A DNA stretch of 34,183 nt, taken from the IMG/VR virus record IMGVR_UViG_3300035698_035458, positions 1 to 34,183 of that record; one strand, given 5' to 3'. This DNA comes from a virus. A program made the position numbers and the translations under genes. The first letter of the stretch is position 1; each line of letters opens with the position of its first letter. Below are positions 22,363-29,879 of this stretch, one piece after another. The notes beneath the pieces were generated by a model. It saw nothing but the letters and a program-made list of their open reading frames with translations. It did not search any database and was not told where the DNA came from.

Positions 22363-22803
22363 ATGCCTATCCTGTTCGACTTTGAATGTGAAGATTGCGG
22401 GATGATCGAGGAGCGTCTTGTTAATACAAGCGCTGTTGGTGCGCAGAGGTGTGTAGAGTGTCGGGGTTATATGCGTATGATCATTACCCAGGCCCCGACA
22501 TATCAGCACGTCGGCAATCAGGATGCTCAACATGTCAGGGATGGACGGATTGCCTTTGATCCGGAAGATAGACGTCCGGCTATCAGGGAATATCTTGACA
22601 GGCCGTCCAGGGATACAAAGTCTGCTGCCATGCAAGCAGCGAACATCAGGCACCTTGAAGACGGCGAGAAGCCGGAGAAGAAAGAAGACCCGGACAAGCG
22701 GGTAACACGCCTGACTGATAAGGTTATGAACATGAGGCGGGAGCGAAGGTCGTTTAAGGTATCGTCGTCGTCCGGCACAAGTGTAGCAAGTTCGGAGGCT
22801 TAA
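22363..22803 (+). CDS. FmdB-like zinc-ribbon protein
   Basis: A 146-residue protein from the ATG at 22363. The N-terminus (MPILFDFECEDCGMIEERL) carries C9 and C12, and QRCVEC carries C30 and C33. This two-knuckle ribbon is typical of the FmdB regulatory family, in which the first residues are usually MP.Y.Y.C..CG. After it comes TQAPTYQHVG and a long charged tail (EKPEKKEDPDKRVTRLTDKV). In phages such proteins occur near head genes and their function is unsettled. Confidence 0.72.
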   Translation: MPILFDFECEDCGMIEERLVNTSAVGAQRCVECRGYMRMIITQAPTYQHVGNQDAQHVRDGRIAFDPEDRRPAIREYLDRPSRDTKSAAMQAANIRHLEDGEKPEKKEDPDKRVTRLTDKVMNMRRERRSFKVSSSSGTSVASSEA

Positions 22804-22962
22804 GTGACCCTAAAAAGCCTGCTAAAAAAATGTGTTGACATTATCAAAGACTTGGCAGACAATAAGTTCTCAGGTAAGTTAAGTATTATTATCACATTCC
22901 ATGAAGGAGGTGTCAGAAAGGCAGAAAAAGCTGTTAAAGATTCGTTTCTTCAGGATTCTTGA
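22804..22962 (+). CDS. Small phage protein (DUF2292-like)
   Basis: A 52-residue gene with a GTG start directly after the preceding TAA, and GGAGG six bases before it. The sequence VTLKSLLKKCVDIIKDLADN forms an N-terminal helix, KFSGKLSIIITFHEGGV a strand pair, and a helix ends it. The pattern helix, then G.L.I.F..GGV resembles small DUF2292-type proteins. This is the last gene before the terminator at 23052. Confidence 0.6.
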   Translation: MTLKSLLKKCVDIIKDLADNKFSGKLSIIITFHEGGVRKAEKAVKDSFLQDS

Positions 22963-23051
22963 GCGGCCTTCCGAGGAAGCCCTGGTCAAGCCCTGCTGAT
23001 CGAACATACCTTTCGGATTCTTAAATTACCTTTAAGTAAAGCATAATTTAA

Positions 23052-23091
23052 GCCCGATTGAGTGCTAACCGCACTTGATCGGGCTTTTTTT
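23052..23091 (+). terminator. Factor-independent terminator
   Basis: A 14-bp stem, GCCCGATTGAGTGC pairing with GCACTTGATCGGGC (two G-U wobbles), with a five-base loop TAACC, followed by TTTTTTT. It ends the packaging/portal transcript just before the scaffold gene. I see no clear promoter between it and the scaffold gene, so partial read-through or antitermination must supply the late genes, or a late promoter of unusual type lies nearby. Confidence 0.88.
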
Positions 23092-23131
23092 GTGCTTTTT
23101 TTTCAAACACCAAAAACAAGGAGAACATCAC

Positions 23132-24142
23132 ATGACAAAGCAAGCAACAGACGCTAATCCTGCTACCGATGGCATCAACCAGCTCAAAACTGATGTCGAC
23201 ACCGGTGGGGCAGACTCGTCACCTGCTCCGAGCACAAATATCGACAATGAGCATTTCAGCCCTGACTCCGAAAACCTGATCGATACCGTCGATGATACAC
23301 CTGGCGGAATTGATCTTGCCACGGGTGGAGCAGCAAAACAGGGAGAAGCAGTGAAAGAAGGTGGCGAAACAAAAGGCGAGGAAGGTATTGTCGCCGATGG
23401 AAAAAAGGCAGACGGTGAAGGTGATGGTAAACCCGCTGTTGATGACAAAGACAAGGAATATCACGAAATCCCTCGATTTAAAGAGCTTGTAACTGAGAAG
23501 AACAATGCGGACTCGGCGAGGGATAGCGCTATTGAACGGGCCAATAAGGCCGAGGCTACTCTGGCATCTTTAATTGAGAGCAAGGGGGCAACCCCTGCTC
23601 CAAAGAAAGAAGAGGAACTGCCGTATGTTCCTATTGAAGGACTATCGGTAGAGGAAATCGCAGAGTGGCAGAACGACGATCCTAAAGGGTATGAACTAAA
23701 CCGACTTGCCCAGGCAAAGCACGAGGTTACAACAGCGATACGGGCCGACTCAGCGAAAGCTGACAAGCTCTCTTCAGTAGATCAAACCTACAATTCTTAT
23801 CAAGAAAAAAATCCAGACAACGCAGAAGGCACAGGATTCCAGCAGATGTGGGGTTCGGGGGCTGTCAAGGAGTACATGGCAGCTAACCTTGGCCATAATG
23901 CCATGTCTGCGCATTTAATGTTGACGGGTACGACAACTGTAGAGAAACAGATCGCTGTTGCTGTTAAGGCAGCCGAAGAGAAGGTTATCGCTAATTTCAA
24001 GGCTAAACGTGTCACGGACGGACTTGATGCCGGACCGAGCCACGTTCCTATCGAGACAGCCGATACGGAGCTTGCCGATACGGGTAAAAGAGGAGGTTTG
24101 GTTAATGCCATTGCGGGTCGTTTGCTTCGCAGCAGACAATAA
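23132..24142 (+). CDS. Scaffolding protein (probable)
   Basis: A 336-residue protein, from the ATG at 23132 with AAGGAGAACATCAC upstream. The first 110 residues are acidic and low-complexity (for example EGVKEG-like runs and DGKKADGEGDGKPAVDDKDK). A helical part follows (NADSARDSAIERANKAEATL) and a Glu-rich segment KKEEELPYVPIEGLSVEEIA. The C-terminal part has VEKQIAVAVKAAEEKVIANF. Acidic helical proteins directly upstream of the capsid gene serve as internal scaffold for procapsid assembly. No protease motif is seen. Confidence 0.7.
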   Translation: MTKQATDANPATDGINQLKTDVDTGGADSSPAPSTNIDNEHFSPDSENLIDTVDDTPGGIDLATGGAAKQGEAVKEGGETKGEEGIVADGKKADGEGDGKPAVDDKDKEYHEIPRFKELVTEKNNADSARDSAIERANKAEATLASLIESKGATPAPKKEEELPYVPIEGLSVEEIAEWQNDDPKGYELNRLAQAKHEVTTAIRADSAKADKLSSVDQTYNSYQEKNPDNAEGTGFQQMWGSGAVKEYMAANLGHNAMSAHLMLTGTTTVEKQIAVAVKAAEEKVIANFKAKRVTDGLDAGPSHVPIETADTELADTGKRGGLVNAIAGRLLRSRQ

Positions 24143-24167
24143 CTAATTATTAAGGAGGACGCAGACA

Positions 24168-25142
24168 ATGGCTTTAACATTTACGGAACTTGAAAGTATA
24201 ACCAACGACTACTTTAAGGCCGACAACAAGAAGGCGGTAGATATCTATTTCAACGATTCTTTCCTTCTCGATTGGCTTATGAATAAGAAAAAGGGCCTGT
24301 GGGAGAGACCTGCGGGCGGTGAAAGAATACGAGTTCCCCTGTCATACGATGGGCAAGAGGGTGGCTTCTACTCCCGCTCCGATGCTCTGTCAAGTGACGA
24401 CAGGGAATCCGTCAACGCTGCTTTCTTTGACTGGAAGCATGCTTATGGTAACGCAACGATTTACCGTACCGACGAACAGAAAAATGCCGGTGAATATGCA
24501 GAAGTGCAGTTGACCGTACAGAAGTTGGAAGGTGCGCAGAAGACTTGCAGGAAATCCCTTGCAAGTAATCTCTATTCAAATGTTGCAGATTCCTCGAAGC
24601 TCATAACCGGGCTACGGTCTATGACCAGCGAGACAGCTACCGCCACGTATGGGAACCTTGCCGAGAACGACCTTGTTGCCGCCGATGGCACGAAGCCGTG
24701 GGAAGGTAAAACTACCGTGACAGTAGAGGCAATCACTCTCGATGTCATTCGGGACCTTGCCTCACTTGCAAAGATCGGTGACGGACCCGGCGGGAAGCCG
24801 GATATAGGCACAATGAAGGAGGCGCTGTTCAATACGATTGTTGCCATTCTCCAGGTGCAGCAGCGCTTTAAAGAGAATACCGAAGTAAAAGCTGGATTTA
24901 CCCATGTTTATTTTGAGGGTAAAACGCTTGCTGCTGATGATTACTGTCCCGACGAGCATCTCTTCCTGAACAACACCAACTATGTAGGATTTGCGGTGCA
25001 TCAGAAGGGATATTTTGTAAGGACGCCTTGGGCGAACCTGTTGGCTGCCAATGTGGTAGGTCGTTCCCTCAAGGTTTTGTGGGACGGGAACCTGATTTGT
25101 TCCAATAGAAAAGCACAGGCTGCGCACAGTAACCTGACGTAA
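24168..25142 (+). CDS. Major capsid protein
   Basis: Probable HK97-fold shell protein with 324 residues. The N-terminal arm and E-loop region contains MALTFTELESITNDYFKADN, then AVDIYFNDSFLLDWLMNKKK and a Gly-Glu-rich turn (AGGERIRVPLSYDGQEGGFY). Later parts include AAFFDWKHAYGNATIYRTDE, a helix with EYAEVQLTVQKLEGAQKTCR, and a C-terminal WANLLAANVVGRSLKVLWDG. AAGGAGGACGCAG precedes the ATG. It follows the scaffold and precedes a decoration protein. Its N-terminal part resembles the 97-residue Tat-signal gene at 16189. Confidence 0.85.
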   Translation: MALTFTELESITNDYFKADNKKAVDIYFNDSFLLDWLMNKKKGLWERPAGGERIRVPLSYDGQEGGFYSRSDALSSDDRESVNAAFFDWKHAYGNATIYRTDEQKNAGEYAEVQLTVQKLEGAQKTCRKSLASNLYSNVADSSKLITGLRSMTSETATATYGNLAENDLVAADGTKPWEGKTTVTVEAITLDVIRDLASLAKIGDGPGGKPDIGTMKEALFNTIVAILQVQQRFKENTEVKAGFTHVYFEGKTLAADDYCPDEHLFLNNTNYVGFAVHQKGYFVRTPWANLLAANVVGRSLKVLWDGNLICSNRKAQAAHSNLT

Positions 25143-25167
25143 AAACAACAAGGAGGAGGACAAACAG

Positions 25168-25890
25168 ATGAACGAACCTGTTAAAATAAATGGATGGGCG
25201 CAGGGACTTTTGGAGATTTCCAAAACTCAAAAAGAAGTGCTGGGCTCTCTCAGGCTTACGGCAGATGGTCGTAAGTTCAGATATGCGAAGGCAGGAGCAG
25301 CCGCTCTTGGCGCTGGACTGATGGGTATTCTCGCGCCCGTTATCGCGCTACATATTAACTGCTCAGTGGCGAAAGCGGCAGCGATTGGGGATAGAGAGGT
25401 GCAGATCACGGTTGGAGCAACAGCGGTAACCGTTGATCAGTACAAAGACGGATACCTTCAGATCAATGATGGTACTGGCGAAGGGATGCAGTACGGTATT
25501 GAAAGCAATACGGCATGTGCCGTCAACGGGACTACCGTCGTTTCGCTTAAAGACCCGATACAGGTAGCGCTTGTAGCTGCTGCCACTTCCGAAGTCTCTC
25601 TTATTCCTAACCCGTGGAATGGTGTTACGGAGAGTGCGACTTCTGAAAGCGGCGCGGCTGGCATTGCGCCGGTGGCCGTAACTATAGCTTATTACTACTG
25701 GTGTCAGACTGGTGGGGTTGCGGTTGTGCTGGCCGAAGGAACTGATGCAATTGGCACTACGCTGGAGCTTGGCGCTGGTGCCGGTGCGGTAAAGGTTCAG
25801 GCTGGATATACCTGTAATCTTGTCGGTACTATTTTCGGGACGGCCTTCATTGCCGCAGAATATAAACCGATTTGGCTCACTATCGACTAA
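25168..25890 (+). CDS. Head decoration or capsid-associated protein
   Basis: A 240-residue protein. A short N-terminal region includes NEPVKINGWAQGLLEISKTQ, then an Ala/Gly-rich hydrophobic part (AAALGAGLMGILAPVIALHI). Repeated beta-strand segments follow, such as DREVQITVGATAVTVDQYKD and GYLQINDGTGEGMQYGI, then SEVSLIPNPWNGV. The composition is low in charged residues and rich in Ala, Gly, Thr and Val, as in capsid surface proteins. AAGGAGGAGG precedes the start. Its position right after the capsid gene supports a decoration role, but a structural assignment is inference. Confidence 0.65.
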   Translation: MNEPVKINGWAQGLLEISKTQKEVLGSLRLTADGRKFRYAKAGAAALGAGLMGILAPVIALHINCSVAKAAAIGDREVQITVGATAVTVDQYKDGYLQINDGTGEGMQYGIESNTACAVNGTTVVSLKDPIQVALVAAATSEVSLIPNPWNGVTESATSESGAAGIAPVAVTIAYYYWCQTGGVAVVLAEGTDAIGTTLELGAGAGAVKVQAGYTCNLVGTIFGTAFIAAEYKPIWLTID

Positions 25891-25903
25891 GAAGGCTCTT
25901 GGG

Positions 25904-25947
25904 TGTTGATAAGGGAGGGGAGGGTTTCTCTCCCCTTTCCCTCAACA
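25904..25947 (+). other. Strong intercistronic hairpin in the head operon
   Basis: TGTTGATAAGGGAGGGGAG pairs imperfectly with CTCCCCTTTCCCTCAACA around a short loop, making a long stem between two head genes. It is not followed by a T run, so it is not a typical terminator. It may protect the highly expressed capsid mRNA from 3' decay or weaken downstream expression (inference). Confidence 0.6.
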
Positions 25948-25975
25948 TTCGGGATTAACGAGGAGGACTAAAAAA

Positions 25976-27127
25976 ATGGCTTTAACTGTTAGCGATTTAG
26001 ACCATGCAGTTTTTGGCAATAAGCGCGCCGTTCTTGCTAATGTTGCGTTTGATAGCTCCTATGCCGCAGGTGGTGAGGAGTTGCTGGCGAGGACGATTGG
26101 TCTTAGAAATATACAGCGGATGGAGATTGCCCCGGTTAAGGGGTATAGTTTTGAATTTGACTACGCCAACAAAAAGATAAAGGCATTTCAGGCAGCGCCT
26201 CCGATAGTTTACGAAGAGGCACATACCATCGCAAGTAATGCCATTACCCTGGACTATCCTGCGGCTGCAATTATCAGTATTTCATACGCTGATCATGCAA
26301 TCAGCATGATTGACATTGACGATACACTGGCTGCTACTTACGAGGCGCAGCTTACTGCTGCTATTGCATGGGGTGTGAGAACAGGAATAACCTTCGCCGC
26401 TACACCGGCGGACACTACTGTTGTCTATGTCACCTATATCACCCAGGCATGGAAGGAAGTCTTTGATAATCGTGCAAGGGTAGCAGACATGGAGACCGCC
26501 ACACACGTTGCCAGCCCTGGAAAGGTTCTTTGCTTTATTGAAAGTTGCAACTGCAAGACTGCTGTTCCGGCGTCTGTTATGAGCAAGCCGGGATATATCC
26601 GTGGCGGTGATGCGGCTGCGACTACCGAGGCGGAGATCGACTGGACGGATGCAGGTGGGAGTAACCTTACCACGCTGACATTTGCTGCTGGTGATGCGAT
26701 TGATACTATCGACATCACATATATTGCACTTCCGTCAACTGGATTCCTTTCAACAAGGATGGTTGAGGATGAAGACTGTGAGATAGGTAGCGAGATCGGT
26801 GCTTCTGCCAAACCAATGCTGTTTAACAGCTTTGGTGGTGGCATCCCTGACTATACGGCAGCAAACGAAGAGGCTCCTTATACTATGGCAATGCTGCGAG
26901 ATGATGCTTGTGCCACTGAACGGGAGTTTAAGATTGAGTTTGGCTTCACAAAGACCCTTGTAGGCACCCCGGTTAAGGTCAAAAGTACGGCTTCTGATGC
27001 TGTATCCCTGACCTATATATGGGGGATCCCCTCGGAGATTCCGGGGCTTGTGCCTCTCGAGGTGAGGAATACCGAAGACCTGTCGAATGTCCTGTCCACT
27101 GTTAAGGTGATGGCTTTAGGTTACTAA
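25976..27127 (+). CDS. Structural protein, probably head-associated
   Basis: A 383-residue protein beginning MALTVSDLDHAVFGNKRAVL, with an N-terminal domain containing the strand YSFEFDYANKKIKAFQ, found in other phage virion proteins. A beta-rich middle has cysteines (LCFIESCNCKTA), and the C-terminus reads YIWGIPSEIPGLVPLEVRN. It is Ala/Thr-rich with few charges. AACGAGGAGGACT precedes the ATG. It lies between the decoration protein and the first adaptor, so a head-fibre or vertex-protein role is possible. I know of no closer assignment. Confidence 0.65.
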   Translation: MALTVSDLDHAVFGNKRAVLANVAFDSSYAAGGEELLARTIGLRNIQRMEIAPVKGYSFEFDYANKKIKAFQAAPPIVYEEAHTIASNAITLDYPAAAIISISYADHAISMIDIDDTLAATYEAQLTAAIAWGVRTGITFAATPADTTVVYVTYITQAWKEVFDNRARVADMETATHVASPGKVLCFIESCNCKTAVPASVMSKPGYIRGGDAAATTEAEIDWTDAGGSNLTTLTFAAGDAIDTIDITYIALPSTGFLSTRMVEDEDCEIGSEIGASAKPMLFNSFGGGIPDYTAANEEAPYTMAMLRDDACATEREFKIEFGFTKTLVGTPVKVKSTASDAVSLTYIWGIPSEIPGLVPLEVRNTEDLSNVLSTVKVMALGY

Positions 27128-27157
27128 AGGAAACACCAACATACAGGAGGATAGGCC

Positions 27158-28012
27158 ATGTCAACGGGTCAGTCTATTATTGACAAGGTTCAGTTCCAAA
27201 TTGATATCAATGCGGACCTGATCCCGCTATTAAATCGTGCGGTAAACACGATTACCAAGCGCCTGTATTTACTTAGGTCTACGCTGGTGCAGAGTGAACT
27301 CTCTGTGCCAGTATGGGCCAAGGTAACTGTCACGGCGGACGATATTGCCTTCGTGGACAGCGATCCGGACACTATTACCAGTGTTGCGACGGACTTTGTT
27401 GACGAAGGCCTTGTTGCCGGTATGCACATAACAGGCAGCGCTATCAATCCCGGGCCGTTTGAGATCGCTACGGTGGCCATCAATGCTATAACCCTTATCG
27501 CCGCTGATTCTGTAACAGCCGAAGCAGCCGGGGACGATATTACCCTGACATCAGATGACGAATATGGAGACCTGCCCTCTGGCTTTTGGGGACTTATTCT
27601 TACCGAGAAGCCCTATATCTCTGGGAAAAGGTGGCCATTAGACCCACTGCCAAGCCAGGATACCGAGCTTGCCTACTCAAATCAAACAGGAACTCCACTC
27701 TTTTACAAGATAGAAGGCACTCGTATCTATGTGATTCCGGCAACCGGTTCAGATGTAACAATCAAGGGCGGGTACTGGATTAAGCCTACTGCCCTGACAG
27801 CCCTAACAGAAACGATGCCATACAATGAGTTATTCGACGATGCGATAGCTGAATATCTTCTGGCGTTTTACGAGGGCGGGGACAAGGGCAAAAAGGCGAT
27901 AGCTTTCACAGAATCGTTCCTGCGTGAAAACATAGACCCGATTGTTGCGCTACGGGAGAGACCAGCCCCCAAGAGGATGCCGGGCGGCATAAATTACAAT
28001 AGGTGTATGTGA
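27158..28012 (+). CDS. Head-tail connector protein with inserted beta domain
   Basis: A 284-residue protein. The N-terminal helix (NADLIPLLNRAVNTITKRLY) and the C-terminal part (YNELFDDAIAEYLLAFYEGG, then a helix KAIAFTESFLRENIDPIVAL) are typical of connector or adaptor proteins attached under the portal. Between them, about residues 50-130, sits a strand-rich domain (VTVTADDIAFVDSDPDTITS; GLVAGMHITGSAIN) that looks inserted. The strand YKIEGTRIYVIPATGSDVTI follows. AGGAGGATAGGCC precedes the ATG. The stop overlaps the next start as TGATG. Confidence 0.65.
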   Translation: MSTGQSIIDKVQFQIDINADLIPLLNRAVNTITKRLYLLRSTLVQSELSVPVWAKVTVTADDIAFVDSDPDTITSVATDFVDEGLVAGMHITGSAINPGPFEIATVAINAITLIAADSVTAEAAGDDITLTSDDEYGDLPSGFWGLILTEKPYISGKRWPLDPLPSQDTELAYSNQTGTPLFYKIEGTRIYVIPATGSDVTIKGGYWIKPTALTALTETMPYNELFDDAIAEYLLAFYEGGDKGKKAIAFTESFLRENIDPIVALRERPAPKRMPGGINYNRCM

Positions 28013-28668
28013 TGGCATGGCCGAGCTTGTCAGACCAGAGAACAAGGGTAAGGGATTTACTGAATGAGGCCACCGCTGCGTTCTATACAGACGCACAGAT
28101 TAACCGCTGGTTGAATGATGGGGAACGTGACGTAGCGGCCAAAGGCCTTTGTATTGAGAACATCCGAAGCGTTGCTACTGTAGCAACTGAGCGAATGGTT
28201 GACATCTACTGTGTCAAGGTTCTTTCCGTTGAGTATATTCCCGCTACCGGAAAATCGAAGGGGCTTATCAAGGCATCACCGTTACAAATAGGCCGTAATC
28301 CGCAGCTATTGCCAGACAATGCGCCACAGCTCTGGTTTTCGTGGGGGAAGCAGGTAGGGATAGAACCCAGGCCGACAGCAGCTTATGCTCTTAACGCCTA
28401 CGTTGCCGACCTTCCAAGCATCGAGATGAGCGAGGACACCGATGTTCCACAGGTACCATACGCATTTCAGCCATGGATTATACAGTACGCTTTTTGCCGT
28501 GGGTTGTTAAAGGCCAGGCTGTTTGCAAGCGCTGCAAAAGTATATTCCGAATACATAACGAACCTTCAGGTAATTAGGGGCGACGTTATGTCTAAATACT
28601 TTGACACCATACAAGACACAAGGGTTCCCGGAAGAGTGCAGGTTTCGGGAGGTGGGGGAAGGCAGTGA
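28012..28668 (+). CDS. Head-tail adaptor, paralogue 1
   Basis: A 218-residue protein taken from the ATG at 28012, which overlaps the preceding TGA; an ATG at 28003 is possible. The N-terminal helical part (RVRDLLNEATAAFYTDAQIN, then RWLNDGERDVAAKGLCIE) matches P22 gp4-like adaptors, which join portal and tail. The middle has QLWFSWGKQVGIEPRPTAAY. The same module occurs in the next gene, indicating a tandem duplication with divergence. It probably forms a ring below the portal. Confidence 0.7.
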   Translation: MAWPSLSDQRTRVRDLLNEATAAFYTDAQINRWLNDGERDVAAKGLCIENIRSVATVATERMVDIYCVKVLSVEYIPATGKSKGLIKASPLQIGRNPQLLPDNAPQLWFSWGKQVGIEPRPTAAYALNAYVADLPSIEMSEDTDVPQVPYAFQPWIIQYAFCRGLLKARLFASAAKVYSEYITNLQVIRGDVMSKYFDTIQDTRVPGRVQVSGGGGRQ

Positions 28669-28670
28669 GA

Positions 28671-29875
28671 TGAGTACGGCACAGGACTACACGACATATA
28701 CCGAAACCGATACGCCCGCAAAGCTCACGGTGACAGCTAAACAGATAGCCGTAGCGGCACTTGGTGACGATGAAGAGGCGTATGTCAGCAAGGACTTTAC
28801 TGGCGGGTATTTTGCCGAAGACATCGAACATACGTTTAATTTCATTGTTACGGCACAGGTGGGAGCAGGGACATGTTTCCTGTGGGGACTTTGCGATACT
28901 GACGATGAGCTTGGTGTTTCCATGGCCAGCGATATCGACCTTCTTGCCCTTTACTGGCTCAACTCTACGCTTGTCCTTGTTGAGCAAAACGGAATCGCGG
29001 CAACAGATGATACATCCGCCGCATTGGCCCTTAACACCAGATATTATATCCGGATAGTACGAGACGAGGATATCGGAGATTATGGGACGCTCTTCTGCTA
29101 CATCTACACTGACCCATATTACATGAACCTTGTCGAGAAGCTGGAAGTTACGCTTACCGAAAGCAAAAACTTCCAATACCTGTTCGGGATGAGCGGAAAG
29201 GGTAATGGCGGTGGAGCGGTAGCATGGACAGGGAACATTAAGGACCTTGCGCTTGACGCGTATCCGTACACATTGGCAAACATACGGTTAAGGGTACGTG
29301 ACCTTGTGAGCGAGGCCACAGCGGACTTCTTTACCGATGCACAAATAAACCGGTGGATAAATGACGCAGAGCGTGAGATCGCGGCAATATCGCAAAGCAT
29401 TAAACATGTCGACACCATCTCTACTGTTAACGGGATCAGGACAGTAGCTTTCACTGGCCAAAGGGTAGAGTTCCTCGAATATAGCAATCTTGCACTATTG
29501 CGTATTTTGCAAACACATCTTGGACGACGACCAGATAAGGGTACTGCACCCGCAAGATGGTTTCCGAACGGTGCAACGGTCGGAATCGACCCACTTCCTG
29601 ATGGTGTCTATGGTCTTGATGCGTATATTGCCGATTACCCATCAGCAGAGATGAGCGACAACCCGGACATCCCGGAAATACCTCCAGAGTTTAGACCACT
29701 CATAGTTGTTTGCGCCTACGCGAAGGCGAACGTAAAAGATCAGCGTGGAGGGGCGGCCTCCCAGATGTTGTTTATGCTTGAGAACGAGCTGGCATTTCAC
29801 AGGTTCGATGATGTTGAGACGGTCCCGGACGGGCTCGATGTGACACAGTATCCAGATTCAAATGTGCGAGGATAG
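28671..29875 (+). CDS. Adaptor paralogue 2 fused to a lectin-like N-terminal domain
   Basis: About 401 residues from the ATG at 28671, with a GGAGGTGGGGGAAGG stretch upstream. Residues 1-200 are a beta-sandwich-like domain (AEDIEHTFNFIVTAQVGAGT; LALYWLNSTLVLVEQNGIAA; LNTRYYIRIVRDEDIGDYGT; FLFGM-like SKNFQYLFGMSGKGNG), resembling ConA/laminin-G folds. From about 205, RLRVRDLVSEATADFFTDAQ and INRWINDAEREIAAI repeat the adaptor motif of the previous gene, with a C-terminal part rich in Pro, Asp and Glu (EMSDNPDIPEIPPEF). The duplication plus lectin fusion suggests a surface-exposed connector, which is inference. Confidence 0.68.
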
Positions 29876-29879
29876 GTAG

